This document shows positions 21,635 through 28,324 of a stretch of DNA of 28,324 nucleotides, in pieces. The position numbers and the translations under genes were made by a program. How positions within the stretch are numbered: position 1 is the stretch's first letter; the number at the start of each line of letters is the position of its first letter. Source of the stretch: JBBITW01 sp037440525 (GTDB taxonomy: Bacteria; Desulfobacterota; BSN033; UBA1163); NCBI GenBank assembly GCA_037440525.1, contig JBBITW010000023.1, positions 1 to 28,324 on the forward strand, in the 5' to 3' direction. The notes beneath the pieces were generated by a model. The model made no database searches. It was not told where the DNA came from and worked only from the letters and a program-made list of their open reading frames with translations.

Positions 21635-21833
21635 ATTGAGACATCTGAAAAAGTCCTGGAATGACTGGAGAGGTAGGGTTAAAAACCCTTCGAATGCGGA
21701 TCCCAAGAAGTTAAATTGCTAACAATCGCTTAAAAGAAAACCAAGCATTTTCAGGGTATTAATCATTAGTGCTAAACTTTTAGAGCTAACCGCTCGAAGG
21801 CTTTTTTACCCCACCTCCCCAGTCTGTGAGACT
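21635..21833 (+). mobile_element. MITE-like element family A, copy 2
   Basis: The left arm starts near 21635 (TTGAGACATCTGAAAAAGTCC), followed by GAGAGGTAGGGTT and CCCTTCGAATGCGGA. The core (CAAGCATTTTCAGGGTATTA) and the right arm (CCGCTCGAAGGCTTTTTTAC then CCCACCTCCCCAGTC) follow. It is in the same orientation as copy 1 and opposite to copy 3. The outermost ~30 bp of its right arm have diverged. It ends only about 8 bp before the GAAAGGG ribosome-binding site (21841-21847) of the AOR gene. Confidence 0.75.
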
Positions 21834-21852
21834 CTTTTATGAAAGGGTTTAT

Positions 21853-23715
21853 ATGGAGCAAAAAGGATACCTCGGTAAGGTCTTAAGTGTCAATCTTTCA
21901 AGTGCTAAAATTCATATCCATGATTTGAGTGAGGAATGGGCCAATAAGTTTATTGGAGGAAGTGGTTTAGGAGCCAAATTCCTTTATGAACTGACTGATG
22001 AGAAAACAGATCCTCTTGGTCCTCAAAACCCTTTGATCTTCATGACAGGACCTTTCACAGGAACTTTGGTTCCATTATCAGGCAGACATGCAGTTGTGGC
22101 CAGATCTCCGCTCACTGGCATATTTGGAGAATCGGATGTCGGAGGAACATGGGGAGCTCAGTTAAAGAGGGCAGGATTCGATGGACTCATAATCACAGGT
22201 AAATCAGAAAAACCTGTCTACATTTGGATACAGAATGGTAGGTGCGAGATTCGGGATGCCTCTCATCTCTGGGGAAAGGATACATATGAAATAGAACCGA
22301 TCCTGAAGGGAGAAACAGACGAAAAGGCTGTGGTGAGTGCCATTGGACAGGCAGGCGAAAATATGGTCCTATTCTCTGCTATAATGACAGATGGTAAGGA
22401 TGGAAGAGCTGCAGGACGCTGCGGGATGGGAGCGGTGATGGGCTCCAAAAATCTGAAGGCAATCGTCGTTTATGGTGAAGGTGATATACCAGTTTTTAAT
22501 CCTGATAGTGTAAGAAGAATACCAAAAGAGTATGGGCCTAATATCATAAAAAATGGTGAAAATTTCAGGAAATATGGAACAGCAGGGTCACTTTCTCTCT
22601 TTGAAGCAATGGGAACCCTTCCACTTCAGAACTGGAAATTCATTGGTCGCTGGGAAGAATCGGCTTCAAAGATAAATGGTTTCACCATAGCTGAAACCTT
22701 ATTAAAGGGTCGTTATTTTTGTGATGCCTGCATATTAGGTTGTGGGAGAAAGGTAAAAATAAGTCATGGCCCCTATGCTGGTGTAGATGGTGCAGGACCT
22801 GAATATGAGACCCTTGCTTTACTTGGAAGTAATTGCCTGATAGATAATCTCGAAGCCCTCTGTTTCGCCAACGAACTCTGTAATCGCTTCGGCCTCGATA
22901 CCATCACCACAGGAGGAGTGATTGGCTTTGCCATGGAGGCTTATGAGAAAGGTATAATCACCAGGGAGGATACAGGTGGGATTGAACTTCGCTGGGGAAG
23001 CGAAGATGCATTAATCAAAATGATAAAGATGATTGCTCAAAATGAAGGTATTGGCGAAATACTCGGGAAGGGGGTGAAGAGGGCCTCCGAAATTTTGGGG
23101 AAGAATTCAATTGAGTTTGCTATGCACATTAAAGGCCTTGAACTTCCAGCGCATGATCCGAGGGGATATAATGGAGGGGCATTGGGCTTTGCAACATCAT
23201 CAAGGGGGGCATGCCATCTCGCAGGGATGACCCATACATTTGAGAGGGTATTAAAGGCTCCAGAAATTGGGATTCCAGAGCCAATTGATCGATTTCAGGT
23301 CGAAGGGAAAGGTATCCTTGCAGCAAAGACCCAAAACCTTATGGGTATGATGGATTCCCTTAAACTCTGTAAGTTCATTCTATTTTCAGGAATAACACTC
23401 ACCCATATACTTGGTTGGTTTCAAGATGTCACAGGAAGAGAAATGACAATCGACGAATTTATGAAGACCGGAGAAAGAATCTTTAATCTAAAAAGATTAT
23501 ATAATGTGAGGCTGGGTATAAGTCGTAAGGACGATACCCTTCCTCTTAGATCACTCACTTTTAAACGAATTGGGAAAGGCATTACACCAAATCTCCCTCC
23601 TCTCGGTCATATGCTCAGCGAATATTATGAATATCGTGGCTGGTCTGAAGAGGGAATACCTACTGAGGAGAAACTGAAAGAATTGGATCTACTAACTGAG
23701 TTAAAAAAAGAATAG
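21853..23715 (+). CDS. aor: Tungsten-containing aldehyde:ferredoxin oxidoreductase (AOR family)
   Basis: A 620-residue enzyme of usual AOR length. It oxidises aldehydes to acids (or reduces acids) with ferredoxin, using a tungsto-bispterin and a [4Fe-4S] cluster. Cluster ligands are C290-X2-C293-X3-C297 (FCDACILGC) and C506 (SLKLCKF). Pterin-binding segments include AGRCGMGAVMGSKNLKAIV (187-205) and HDPRGYNGGALGFATSSRGA. The C-terminal YYEYRGWSEEGIPTEEKLKE is typical. The start is the ATG at 21853 with GAAAGGG upstream; an ATG at 21826 in the same frame lies in the repeat and lacks a ribosome-binding site. It is first in a probable set with the hydratase and PPDK genes. Confidence 0.93.
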   Translation: MEQKGYLGKVLSVNLSSAKIHIHDLSEEWANKFIGGSGLGAKFLYELTDEKTDPLGPQNPLIFMTGPFTGTLVPLSGRHAVVARSPLTGIFGESDVGGTWGAQLKRAGFDGLIITGKSEKPVYIWIQNGRCEIRDASHLWGKDTYEIEPILKGETDEKAVVSAIGQAGENMVLFSAIMTDGKDGRAAGRCGMGAVMGSKNLKAIVVYGEGDIPVFNPDSVRRIPKEYGPNIIKNGENFRKYGTAGSLSLFEAMGTLPLQNWKFIGRWEESASKINGFTIAETLLKGRYFCDACILGCGRKVKISHGPYAGVDGAGPEYETLALLGSNCLIDNLEALCFANELCNRFGLDTITTGGVIGFAMEAYEKGIITREDTGGIELRWGSEDALIKMIKMIAQNEGIGEILGKGVKRASEILGKNSIEFAMHIKGLELPAHDPRGYNGGALGFATSSRGACHLAGMTHTFERVLKAPEIGIPEPIDRFQVEGKGILAAKTQNLMGMMDSLKLCKFILFSGITLTHILGWFQDVTGREMTIDEFMKTGERIFNLKRLYNVRLGISRKDDTLPLRSLTFKRIGKGITPNLPPLGHMLSEYYEYRGWSEEGIPTEEKLKELDLLTELKKE

Positions 23716-23762
23716 ATTTATAATTTAATTTTAGTCCAAATAAATAACAGGGAGGATTCGAA

Positions 23763-24551
23763 ATGGAATATAAAGAAATCTTGTTTGAAGTTAAAAACGG
23801 TGTAGCCCATATCACACTGAATAGGCCCGAGGCATCAAATGCCTTAAACCCTGAAATGGCAAAGGAGCTTATGCATGCTGCAATACGTTGTGATGAAGAC
23901 CCATCAGTTCGTGCAGTTTTAATCACTGCTGCGGGAAAGATCTTCTGCGCAGGAGGTGATTTAAAGGATTTTAAGGCACACAGTGATGATTTATCATTTC
24001 ATTTCAAAGAAGTAACTGCCTATATCCACTCTGCTATATCTCGCCTTACAAGAATGGATCCTCCAGTTATCGCGGCCGTTCAGGGGGCAGCAGCTGGGGC
24101 TGGAATGAGCCTTGCCTGTTTATGTGATATCGTAATAGCAGCCGAAAATTCAAGGTTCATTGTTGCATATACAAGGGCAGGACTGACACCTGATTGTGCA
24201 CTGACCTATTTTCTCCCACGAATTGTTGGCCTCAGGACTGCACTGGAGCTAACCCTCACAAACCGCCCTCTTTCTGCAAAAGAGGCATTCGATCTTGGAA
24301 TCGTTACCCGTGTGGTTTCGGAAGATGAATTAATACCTCAGGCTAAAGACCTTGCAAATAAGCTTGCAGAAGGGCCTACAAAGGCAATAGGAGCAGTAAA
24401 ACGTTTACTACATATGGGCTGGAGAGAATCTCTTGAATCTCAAATGGAAAACGAGGCCCAGACAATATCAGCTATAAGTAAAACTTCAGATTCTCTCGAA
24501 GGCATAGCCGCCTTCATCGAGAAGCGTGAACCAAGATTCAGAGGAGCATGA
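23763..24551 (+). CDS. Enoyl-CoA hydratase/isomerase family protein, PaaG-like
   Basis: A 262-residue crotonase-fold enzyme. The CoA/oxyanion-hole segments are FCAGGDLKDF (61-70) and QGAAAGAGMSLACLCDIV (107-124). The two catalytic glutamates of true hydratases are absent: Ser116 is at the first site and Tyr136 at the second. Instead, GLTPDCALTYFLPRIVG (140-156) carries Asp144, as in PaaG-type and dienoyl/epoxy-acyl-CoA isomerases. Isomerase chemistry on an acyl-CoA ring or double bond is more likely than hydration. A GGGAGG lies upstream of the ATG. It lies 47 nt after the AOR gene, same strand. Confidence 0.85.
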   Translation: MEYKEILFEVKNGVAHITLNRPEASNALNPEMAKELMHAAIRCDEDPSVRAVLITAAGKIFCAGGDLKDFKAHSDDLSFHFKEVTAYIHSAISRLTRMDPPVIAAVQGAAAGAGMSLACLCDIVIAAENSRFIVAYTRAGLTPDCALTYFLPRIVGLRTALELTLTNRPLSAKEAFDLGIVTRVVSEDELIPQAKDLANKLAEGPTKAIGAVKRLLHMGWRESLESQMENEAQTISAISKTSDSLEGIAAFIEKREPRFRGA

Positions 24552-24628
24552 ACTGATTAAGCTGAATACAAATAACCCCATTTGTTCCCCTGTTAAATTA
24601 AGGGGATTAAAGAGATGGAGAGGAAAAT

Positions 24629-27457
24629 ATGAAAAGCCCAAAATATGTATATTCTTTTGAAGAAGCAGATGGTACCAATAAGAAACTATTTGGAGGAAAA
24701 GGGGCAGGTCTTGCAGAAATGACCCGTATGGGCCTACCTGTTCCACCAGGCTTTATCGTTACTACTGAAGCATGCATCAAATATTATGAGAATAAAAAGA
24801 GACTCCCCAAGGGATTAATGGAAGAGGTAAAGGAGAGCATAAAAAAGATTGAGGAAAAGACAAAAAAGGTATTTGGAGGCTCTCAGAATCCACTTTTCTT
24901 CTCCGTTCGATCAGGGGCTGCAATATCAATGCCAGGAATGATGGATACAATTCTCAACCTGGGTTTAAATGATGATACCATCGAAGGACTTATAAGGATT
25001 ACATCTGACGGAAGATTTGCCTTCGATGCATATCGAAGGTTCATACAGCTCTTTGGAAAGATTGCCATGGGAGTTCCAGATGAAGAATTCGACTCCATCC
25101 TCTCAAAAACAAAACAGAGGAAAAACATTTTGAATGATATAGACCTTGATGCAGACGATCTTAAGGATATCTGTAAGGAATATCTCTCGCTGATCAAAAA
25201 AAGCACTGGTAATCCATTCCCAGATGATCCGATGGTCCAGTTAAGGCTTGCTATTGAGGCTGTCTTTAGATCATGGATGGGAAAGAGGGCTATAGATTAT
25301 AGAAAGGAATTCAATATCACACCTGAGATGGCAAATGGAACTGCGGTAAATGTCTGCACAATGGTCTTTGGAAATATGGGCTTCGATTCTTTGACAGGAG
25401 TTGCCTTTACCAGAGACCCTGGAACTGGAGAAAATATTCTATATGGAGAATATCTCGTCAATGCCCAGGGAGAGGATGTTGTTGCTGGAATAAGGACACC
25501 CAAACCAATTCAAGAGTTGAAAAAAGAGATGCCAAAAATCTACAGAGAACTCGAAAGGGTAAGAAAGGTACTTGAAGAGCATTTCCATGAGGTTCAGGAT
25601 TTCGAATTCACTGTTGAAAAGGGGAATCTCTACATCCTTCAGACTCGAAATGGAAAGATGAACGCCCAGGCTATTGTTAAGACCTCTAAGGACATGGTTT
25701 CAGAAAAACTTATTACAAAAGAGAAGGCTGTAATGCGACTAAATCCTCATGAACTCGAGCAGTTACTTCACAAAAGGATAGACCCAACTTTTAAAGGCAA
25801 ACCTATTGCATCAGGCCTCCCTGCCTCTCCAGGGGCAGCCTCAGGAAAGGCCGTCTTTGATGCAGATGAGGCCGAAAGAATTGGGAAACTCGGTCAAAAG
25901 GTTATCCTCGTAAGAGAGGAAACCAAACCAGAAGACATCCATGGCTTTTTTGCCTCTCAGGGGATCTTAACGAGCCGGGGAGGAAAGACCTCCCATGCAG
26001 CTGTGGTCGCAAGGGGTATGGGAAAACCCTGTGTTTCAGGATGTGAGCAATTATCAATCGACATAAAGGCAAGGGAGGCCACTCTGGGAAACATCCGTAT
26101 AAAAGAAGGCGATTTTATCACCATCGATGGCTCAAAGGGAGAAATATATTTAGGAGAGGTCCCAACCGTAGATCCTGAAATCAGCGAAGATCTCCTCACA
26201 CTCCTGAGATGGGCTGATGAGATAAGAACAATGGGAGTGCGTGCAAATGCAGACACACCAGAAGATGCAATCAGGGCAAGAAGGTTAGGTGCAGAGGGTA
26301 TAGGTCTCTGCAGAACGGAAAGGATGTTCAATGCAGTGGATCGACTTCCTATAGTTCGGGAGATGATCCTTGCAGGAACAAAGGAAAAGAGGGCAGAGGC
26401 AATATCCAAACTTCTCCCTCTTCAAAAAGGGGACTTTAAACAGATATTCAAGGCCATGGAAGGTCTGCCTGTAACCGTGCGACTCCTCGATCCACCACTT
26501 CATGAATTCCTTCCATCAGCCGAGGAGGTGGCTTCAGGATTGAGAAAGCTTGAAGAAATGGAAAGGGCATTTGCGGCCATGGAGAATCTTTCAGAGACAA
26601 TGAAGTTTCTTGACCCATCCTTTCGTGAATCCCTAAAGCCAATTGAACATATGATGGTAGATATTGTCGAAATTAAAGAGAAGAGGCTTGATAGGAAATT
26701 GATTAGAAAAGAACAGGAGACCTTAAGGAAGGTAAAGGAGATGATGGAAGTAAATCCCATGCTCGGGCATCGTGGCGTGAGATTAGGTATCACATATCCT
26801 GAGATTTATAAGATGCAGATTCAGGCTATAATGGAGGCCGCAGCAGAACTTATAAAAGAAGGTGTAGATGTTCAGCCTGAGATCATGGTTCCTCAAGTTT
26901 GCACTGCACAGGAATTAAAATGGGTCTACCAGCTCGTAAAGAAGGTGCAGAAGGAGGTTGAAAAAGAGTATGGAATAAAGATCTCCTTCAAATTTGGAAC
27001 AATGATCGAGGTTGTCAGGGCATGTATGAGGGCAGGGAGATTGGCTGAAGTGGCGGATTTCTTCTCTTTTGGAACCAACGACCTTACCCAGGCTACCTTC
27101 TCATTTTCGAGGGAGGATGCTGAGAACAAATTTCTTCCACTCTACAATCAACGAAAGATACTGCAGGATAACCCATTTGAGGTTCTGGATGTAAAAGGAG
27201 TAGGAAGGCTAATGATGATAACCATCGAATGGGGTAGAAAGACCAAACCTGACCTGAAGATCGGGATCTGTGGTGAACATGGGGGACATCCGGAGTCTGT
27301 AGAATTCTGCCACTCCATTGGTCTCTCCTATGTGAGCTGTTCTGTCCCGAGACTCCCAATTGCACGGCTTGCAGCCGCTCATGCCAAATTAAAAGAAAAG
27401 GAGAAGAAACCCCAGGAGAAATACGACCCGGATTATCCCTATACCATCTTTTTTTAA
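24629..27457 (+). CDS. ppdK: Pyruvate phosphate dikinase
   Basis: A 942-residue enzyme converting pyruvate, ATP and Pi to phosphoenolpyruvate, AMP and PPi, used for gluconeogenesis or glycolysis in anaerobes. The N-terminal ATP-grasp starts FGGKGAGLAEMTRMGLPVPP, followed by SVRSGAAISMPGMMDTILNL. The swivelling phosphohistidine domain has GGKTSHAAVVARGMGKP with His456. The PEP-binding barrel has RTERMFN, VRLLDPPLHEF with its active-site Arg, GHRGVRLGI and ICGEHGGHPES with Cys881. It is about 50-60 residues longer than usual PPDKs; the extra part (about 630-680) contains a diverged copy of the segment around LLDPPLHEF. GGAGAGG precedes the ATG. Confidence 0.95.
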   Translation: MKSPKYVYSFEEADGTNKKLFGGKGAGLAEMTRMGLPVPPGFIVTTEACIKYYENKKRLPKGLMEEVKESIKKIEEKTKKVFGGSQNPLFFSVRSGAAISMPGMMDTILNLGLNDDTIEGLIRITSDGRFAFDAYRRFIQLFGKIAMGVPDEEFDSILSKTKQRKNILNDIDLDADDLKDICKEYLSLIKKSTGNPFPDDPMVQLRLAIEAVFRSWMGKRAIDYRKEFNITPEMANGTAVNVCTMVFGNMGFDSLTGVAFTRDPGTGENILYGEYLVNAQGEDVVAGIRTPKPIQELKKEMPKIYRELERVRKVLEEHFHEVQDFEFTVEKGNLYILQTRNGKMNAQAIVKTSKDMVSEKLITKEKAVMRLNPHELEQLLHKRIDPTFKGKPIASGLPASPGAASGKAVFDADEAERIGKLGQKVILVREETKPEDIHGFFASQGILTSRGGKTSHAAVVARGMGKPCVSGCEQLSIDIKAREATLGNIRIKEGDFITIDGSKGEIYLGEVPTVDPEISEDLLTLLRWADEIRTMGVRANADTPEDAIRARRLGAEGIGLCRTERMFNAVDRLPIVREMILAGTKEKRAEAISKLLPLQKGDFKQIFKAMEGLPVTVRLLDPPLHEFLPSAEEVASGLRKLEEMERAFAAMENLSETMKFLDPSFRESLKPIEHMMVDIVEIKEKRLDRKLIRKEQETLRKVKEMMEVNPMLGHRGVRLGITYPEIYKMQIQAIMEAAAELIKEGVDVQPEIMVPQVCTAQELKWVYQLVKKVQKEVEKEYGIKISFKFGTMIEVVRACMRAGRLAEVADFFSFGTNDLTQATFSFSREDAENKFLPLYNQRKILQDNPFEVLDVKGVGRLMMITIEWGRKTKPDLKIGICGEHGGHPESVEFCHSIGLSYVSCSVPRLPIARLAAAHAKLKEKEKKPQEKYDPDYPYTIFF

Positions 27458-27609
27458 ACATCATCTTCAAATCTGGATGATATGGGATAAACTGCTCACT
27501 TTTAATCTCGCCACCACTTGAAATTCTATCCTTAATGGTCTTGCCATGCCAGAGTATTGCACACCACTTGTTATATTGAAAGCCCTGAGCCCCCATTTTT
27601 ACCTTCCTC

Positions 27610-27667
27610 GGCAAGGGACAAGCCCTTGCCCTACGTTTGAGATTCGTTTAATTTCTCGTAGGGCAAG
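27610..27667. repeat. Overlapping GC-rich palindromes
   Basis: GGCAAGGG (27610-27617) pairs perfectly with CCCTTGCC (27623-27630) across a 5-nt loop. CTTGCCCTACG (27625-27635) pairs perfectly with CGTAGGGCAAG (27657-27667). The two hairpins share bases and cannot both form. The sequence type is like dispersed GC-rich intergenic palindromes of many bacteria. Confidence 0.6.
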
Positions 27668-27789
27668 CCGAACCCTCATCTGGTAAAGGTTAAAAATAAT
27701 CGAAAATTGCCGAGAATGAAATGATAAAACGGTGCTTTCTCAATCAGTCCTATATCGACGGCTGCAGGCCTGCCATAAACGATTGTATA

Positions 27790-27810
27790 TAATTATCAAG
27801 TTGATAATTA
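27790..27810. repeat. 21-bp perfect palindrome (possible operator)
   Basis: TAATTATCAA (27790-27799), a central G, then TTGATAATTA (27801-27810). The symmetry and length fit a dimeric repressor operator. It is 333 bp after ppdK and about 480 bp before the next start codon, so any regulated gene is unclear. Confidence 0.4.
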
Positions 27811-27970
27811 CAAAATTTTAGAAATCTCCATACCCATAAGCAATATAACATTAATATTCAAACCAATTATTGGTTTTTACAAAGTAAGCGATTCTAATAA
27901 AAAAATAAGAACGGTTGAAATTATAAGAAATCCTTGAGGTTTATTTCGTTATCTAAATCTCAGCAATCAA

Positions 27971-28190
27971 AAACGAGAGCTCTGAAAAATTATTCTTATA
28001 GACTGGGGAGGTGGGGTGGAAAAGCCTTCGAGCGGATACCGATAATAATATGGCACCATTGATTAATACCCTGAAAATGCTTGTTTTTCTCTTAAACGAT
28101 TGTAAGCAATTTAACTTCTTAATGTCCGCATTCGAAGGGTTTGGAACCCTACCTCCCAAGTCAATTCTGGACTTTTTCAGAGACCTCAAA
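27971..28190 (-). mobile_element. MITE-like element family A, copy 3 (most complete)
   Basis: This copy has both arms. The left arm (from 27971) reads CGAGAGCTCTGAAAAAT, then GACTGGGGAGGTGGGGT and GCCTTCGAGCGGA. The reverse complement of the right arm (ending 28190) reads TTTGAGGTCTCTGAAAAAGT, then GACTTGGGAGGTAGGGT and CCCTTCGAATGCGGA. These are imperfect terminal inverted repeats of about 65-70 bp around a core of about 85 bp. No transposase or long reading frame is inside. It is inverted relative to copies 1 and 2. No target duplication is clear. Confidence 0.8.
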
Positions 28191-28198
28191 ACATTCAT

Positions 28199-28227
28199 TT
28201 GACAATACAAAGTTATAGGTATAAAAT
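28199..28227 (+). promoter_or_regulatory. Strong sigma70 promoter for the gene at the right edge
   Basis: TTGACA (28199-28204, exact consensus), a 17-nt spacer and TAAAAT (28222-28227). It begins 9 bp outside family-A copy 3 and gives a leader of about 55 nt to the ATG at 28288. Confidence 0.6.
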
Positions 28228-28287
28228 CACAATATATTACAATTTGCAGTCCAATAATTGTTCGATGCAAAAAAGAGGGAAGAAACC

Positions 28288-28324
28288 ATGGAAGGTAGAA
28301 CTGAACATAAAATAATAATAGCCG
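28288..28324 (+). CDS. Start of an unknown gene, cut by the window end
   Basis: The ATG at 28288 follows GAGGGA (28275-28280) with 7-nt spacing and opens MEGRTEHKIIIA. Only 12 codons are present, too few to identify it. A well-formed promoter upstream supports a real gene. Confidence 0.5.
   Translation, partial: MEGRTEHKIIIA

Larger units (their letters stand above)
27458..27970. other. Gene-free stretch after ppdK
   Basis: No convincing gene is present on either strand. It holds a short imperfect hairpin right after the ppdK stop (CATCATC at 27459 with GATGAT at 27476), an overlapping pair of GC-rich palindromes (27610-27667), a 21-bp palindrome (27790-27810) and AT-rich sequence. A short minus-strand reading frame (27473-27614) runs on into ppdK antisense and matches nothing I know. 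Confidence 0.6.

Noticed and set aside
21635..21833. Family-A repeats as a CRISPR array or riboswitch
   Set aside because: Copies are single, far apart, in both orientations and have long inverted ends, which fits a mobile element better.
21826..21852. Upstream ATG for the AOR gene (nine extra residues)
   Set aside because: It lies in the end of the repeat element, lacks a Shine-Dalgarno, and the family start fits MEQKGYLGK at 21853, which has GAAAGGG.
24587..24605. CCCCT/AGGGG hairpin between the hydratase and ppdK as a terminator
   Set aside because: The stem is only 5 bp with no T-run; too weak to call.
27093..27614. Minus-strand open reading frame of 173 residues after ppdK
   Set aside because: Most of it is antisense to the end of ppdK; the free 27473-27614 part matches no family I know and has no ribosome-binding site.

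Overview
The window looks like a chromosomal segment of an AT-rich, strictly anaerobic bacterium, most likely an uncultivated Desulfobacterota (former Deltaproteobacteria) lineage. The evidence is indirect: a tungsten-type aldehyde:ferredoxin oxidoreductase, pyruvate phosphate dikinase, menaquinone-type UbiE, a branched-chain amino-acid ABC transporter bracketed by two CoA ligases, an archaeal-type archease/RtcB pair, and general gene content. No rRNA, tRNA or CRISPR array was seen.

Layout. (1) 163-2712: a small membrane protein on the minus strand, then an ECF sigma / zinc-finger anti-sigma / exported-protein operon and a separate exported WXXGXW-repeat protein. The sigma gene and the WXXGXW gene share a candidate ECF promoter motif (TGAATA-N15/16-CGTCTA). 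(2) 2713-3457: gene-free stretch with a terminator, a 175-bp inverted-repeat element, a consensus sigma70 promoter and a GCGAAGC-type intergenic repeat. (3) 3458-11369: PaaK-like CoA ligase, livKHMGF transporter and an acyl-CoA synthetase, probably for uptake and CoA activation of an organic acid or amino acid. (4) 18066 down to 11361, minus strand: a ten-gene near-continuous operon: DUF2007, FlK-like thioesterase, DUF2953 (YtfI-like), YtfJ/GerW-like, archease, RtcB, DUF1786, MGMT/Ogt, CheR-like methyltransferase, unknown protein. (5) 18191-21556: XRE-cupin regulator, retropepsin-like exported protase, ubiE plus GNAT acetyltransferase, a collapsed purF remnant, VanZ-like protein. (6) 21853-27457: AOR, PaaG-like enoyl-CoA hydratase/isomerase, pyruvate phosphate dikinase. 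(7) 27458-28324: gene-free stretch, then the start of another gene.

The most striking finding is in region 4. The RNA ligase gene rtcB (14715-16166) is interrupted by a single in-frame UGA exactly at the family's catalytic metal-binding cysteine (PGGVGYDIN-[UGA]-GVRLM). All the histidine ligands downstream are intact, and a bulged hairpin with a GGUC apical loop, like the E. coli fdhF SECIS loop, lies 14-33 nt after the UGA. It is best read as a selenocysteine-containing RtcB co-transcribed with its activator archease. The alternatives are a split gene, a nonsense mutation or an assembly error.

Second in interest is a MITE-like element of about 220 bp with long imperfect terminal inverted repeats. 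It is present three times (1-136 cut by the window edge, 21635-21833, and inverted at 27971-28190). A second, unrelated 175-bp inverted-repeat element lies at 2813-2987. A 115-bp purF scar keeps its ribosome-binding site, start and C-terminus but has lost everything between.
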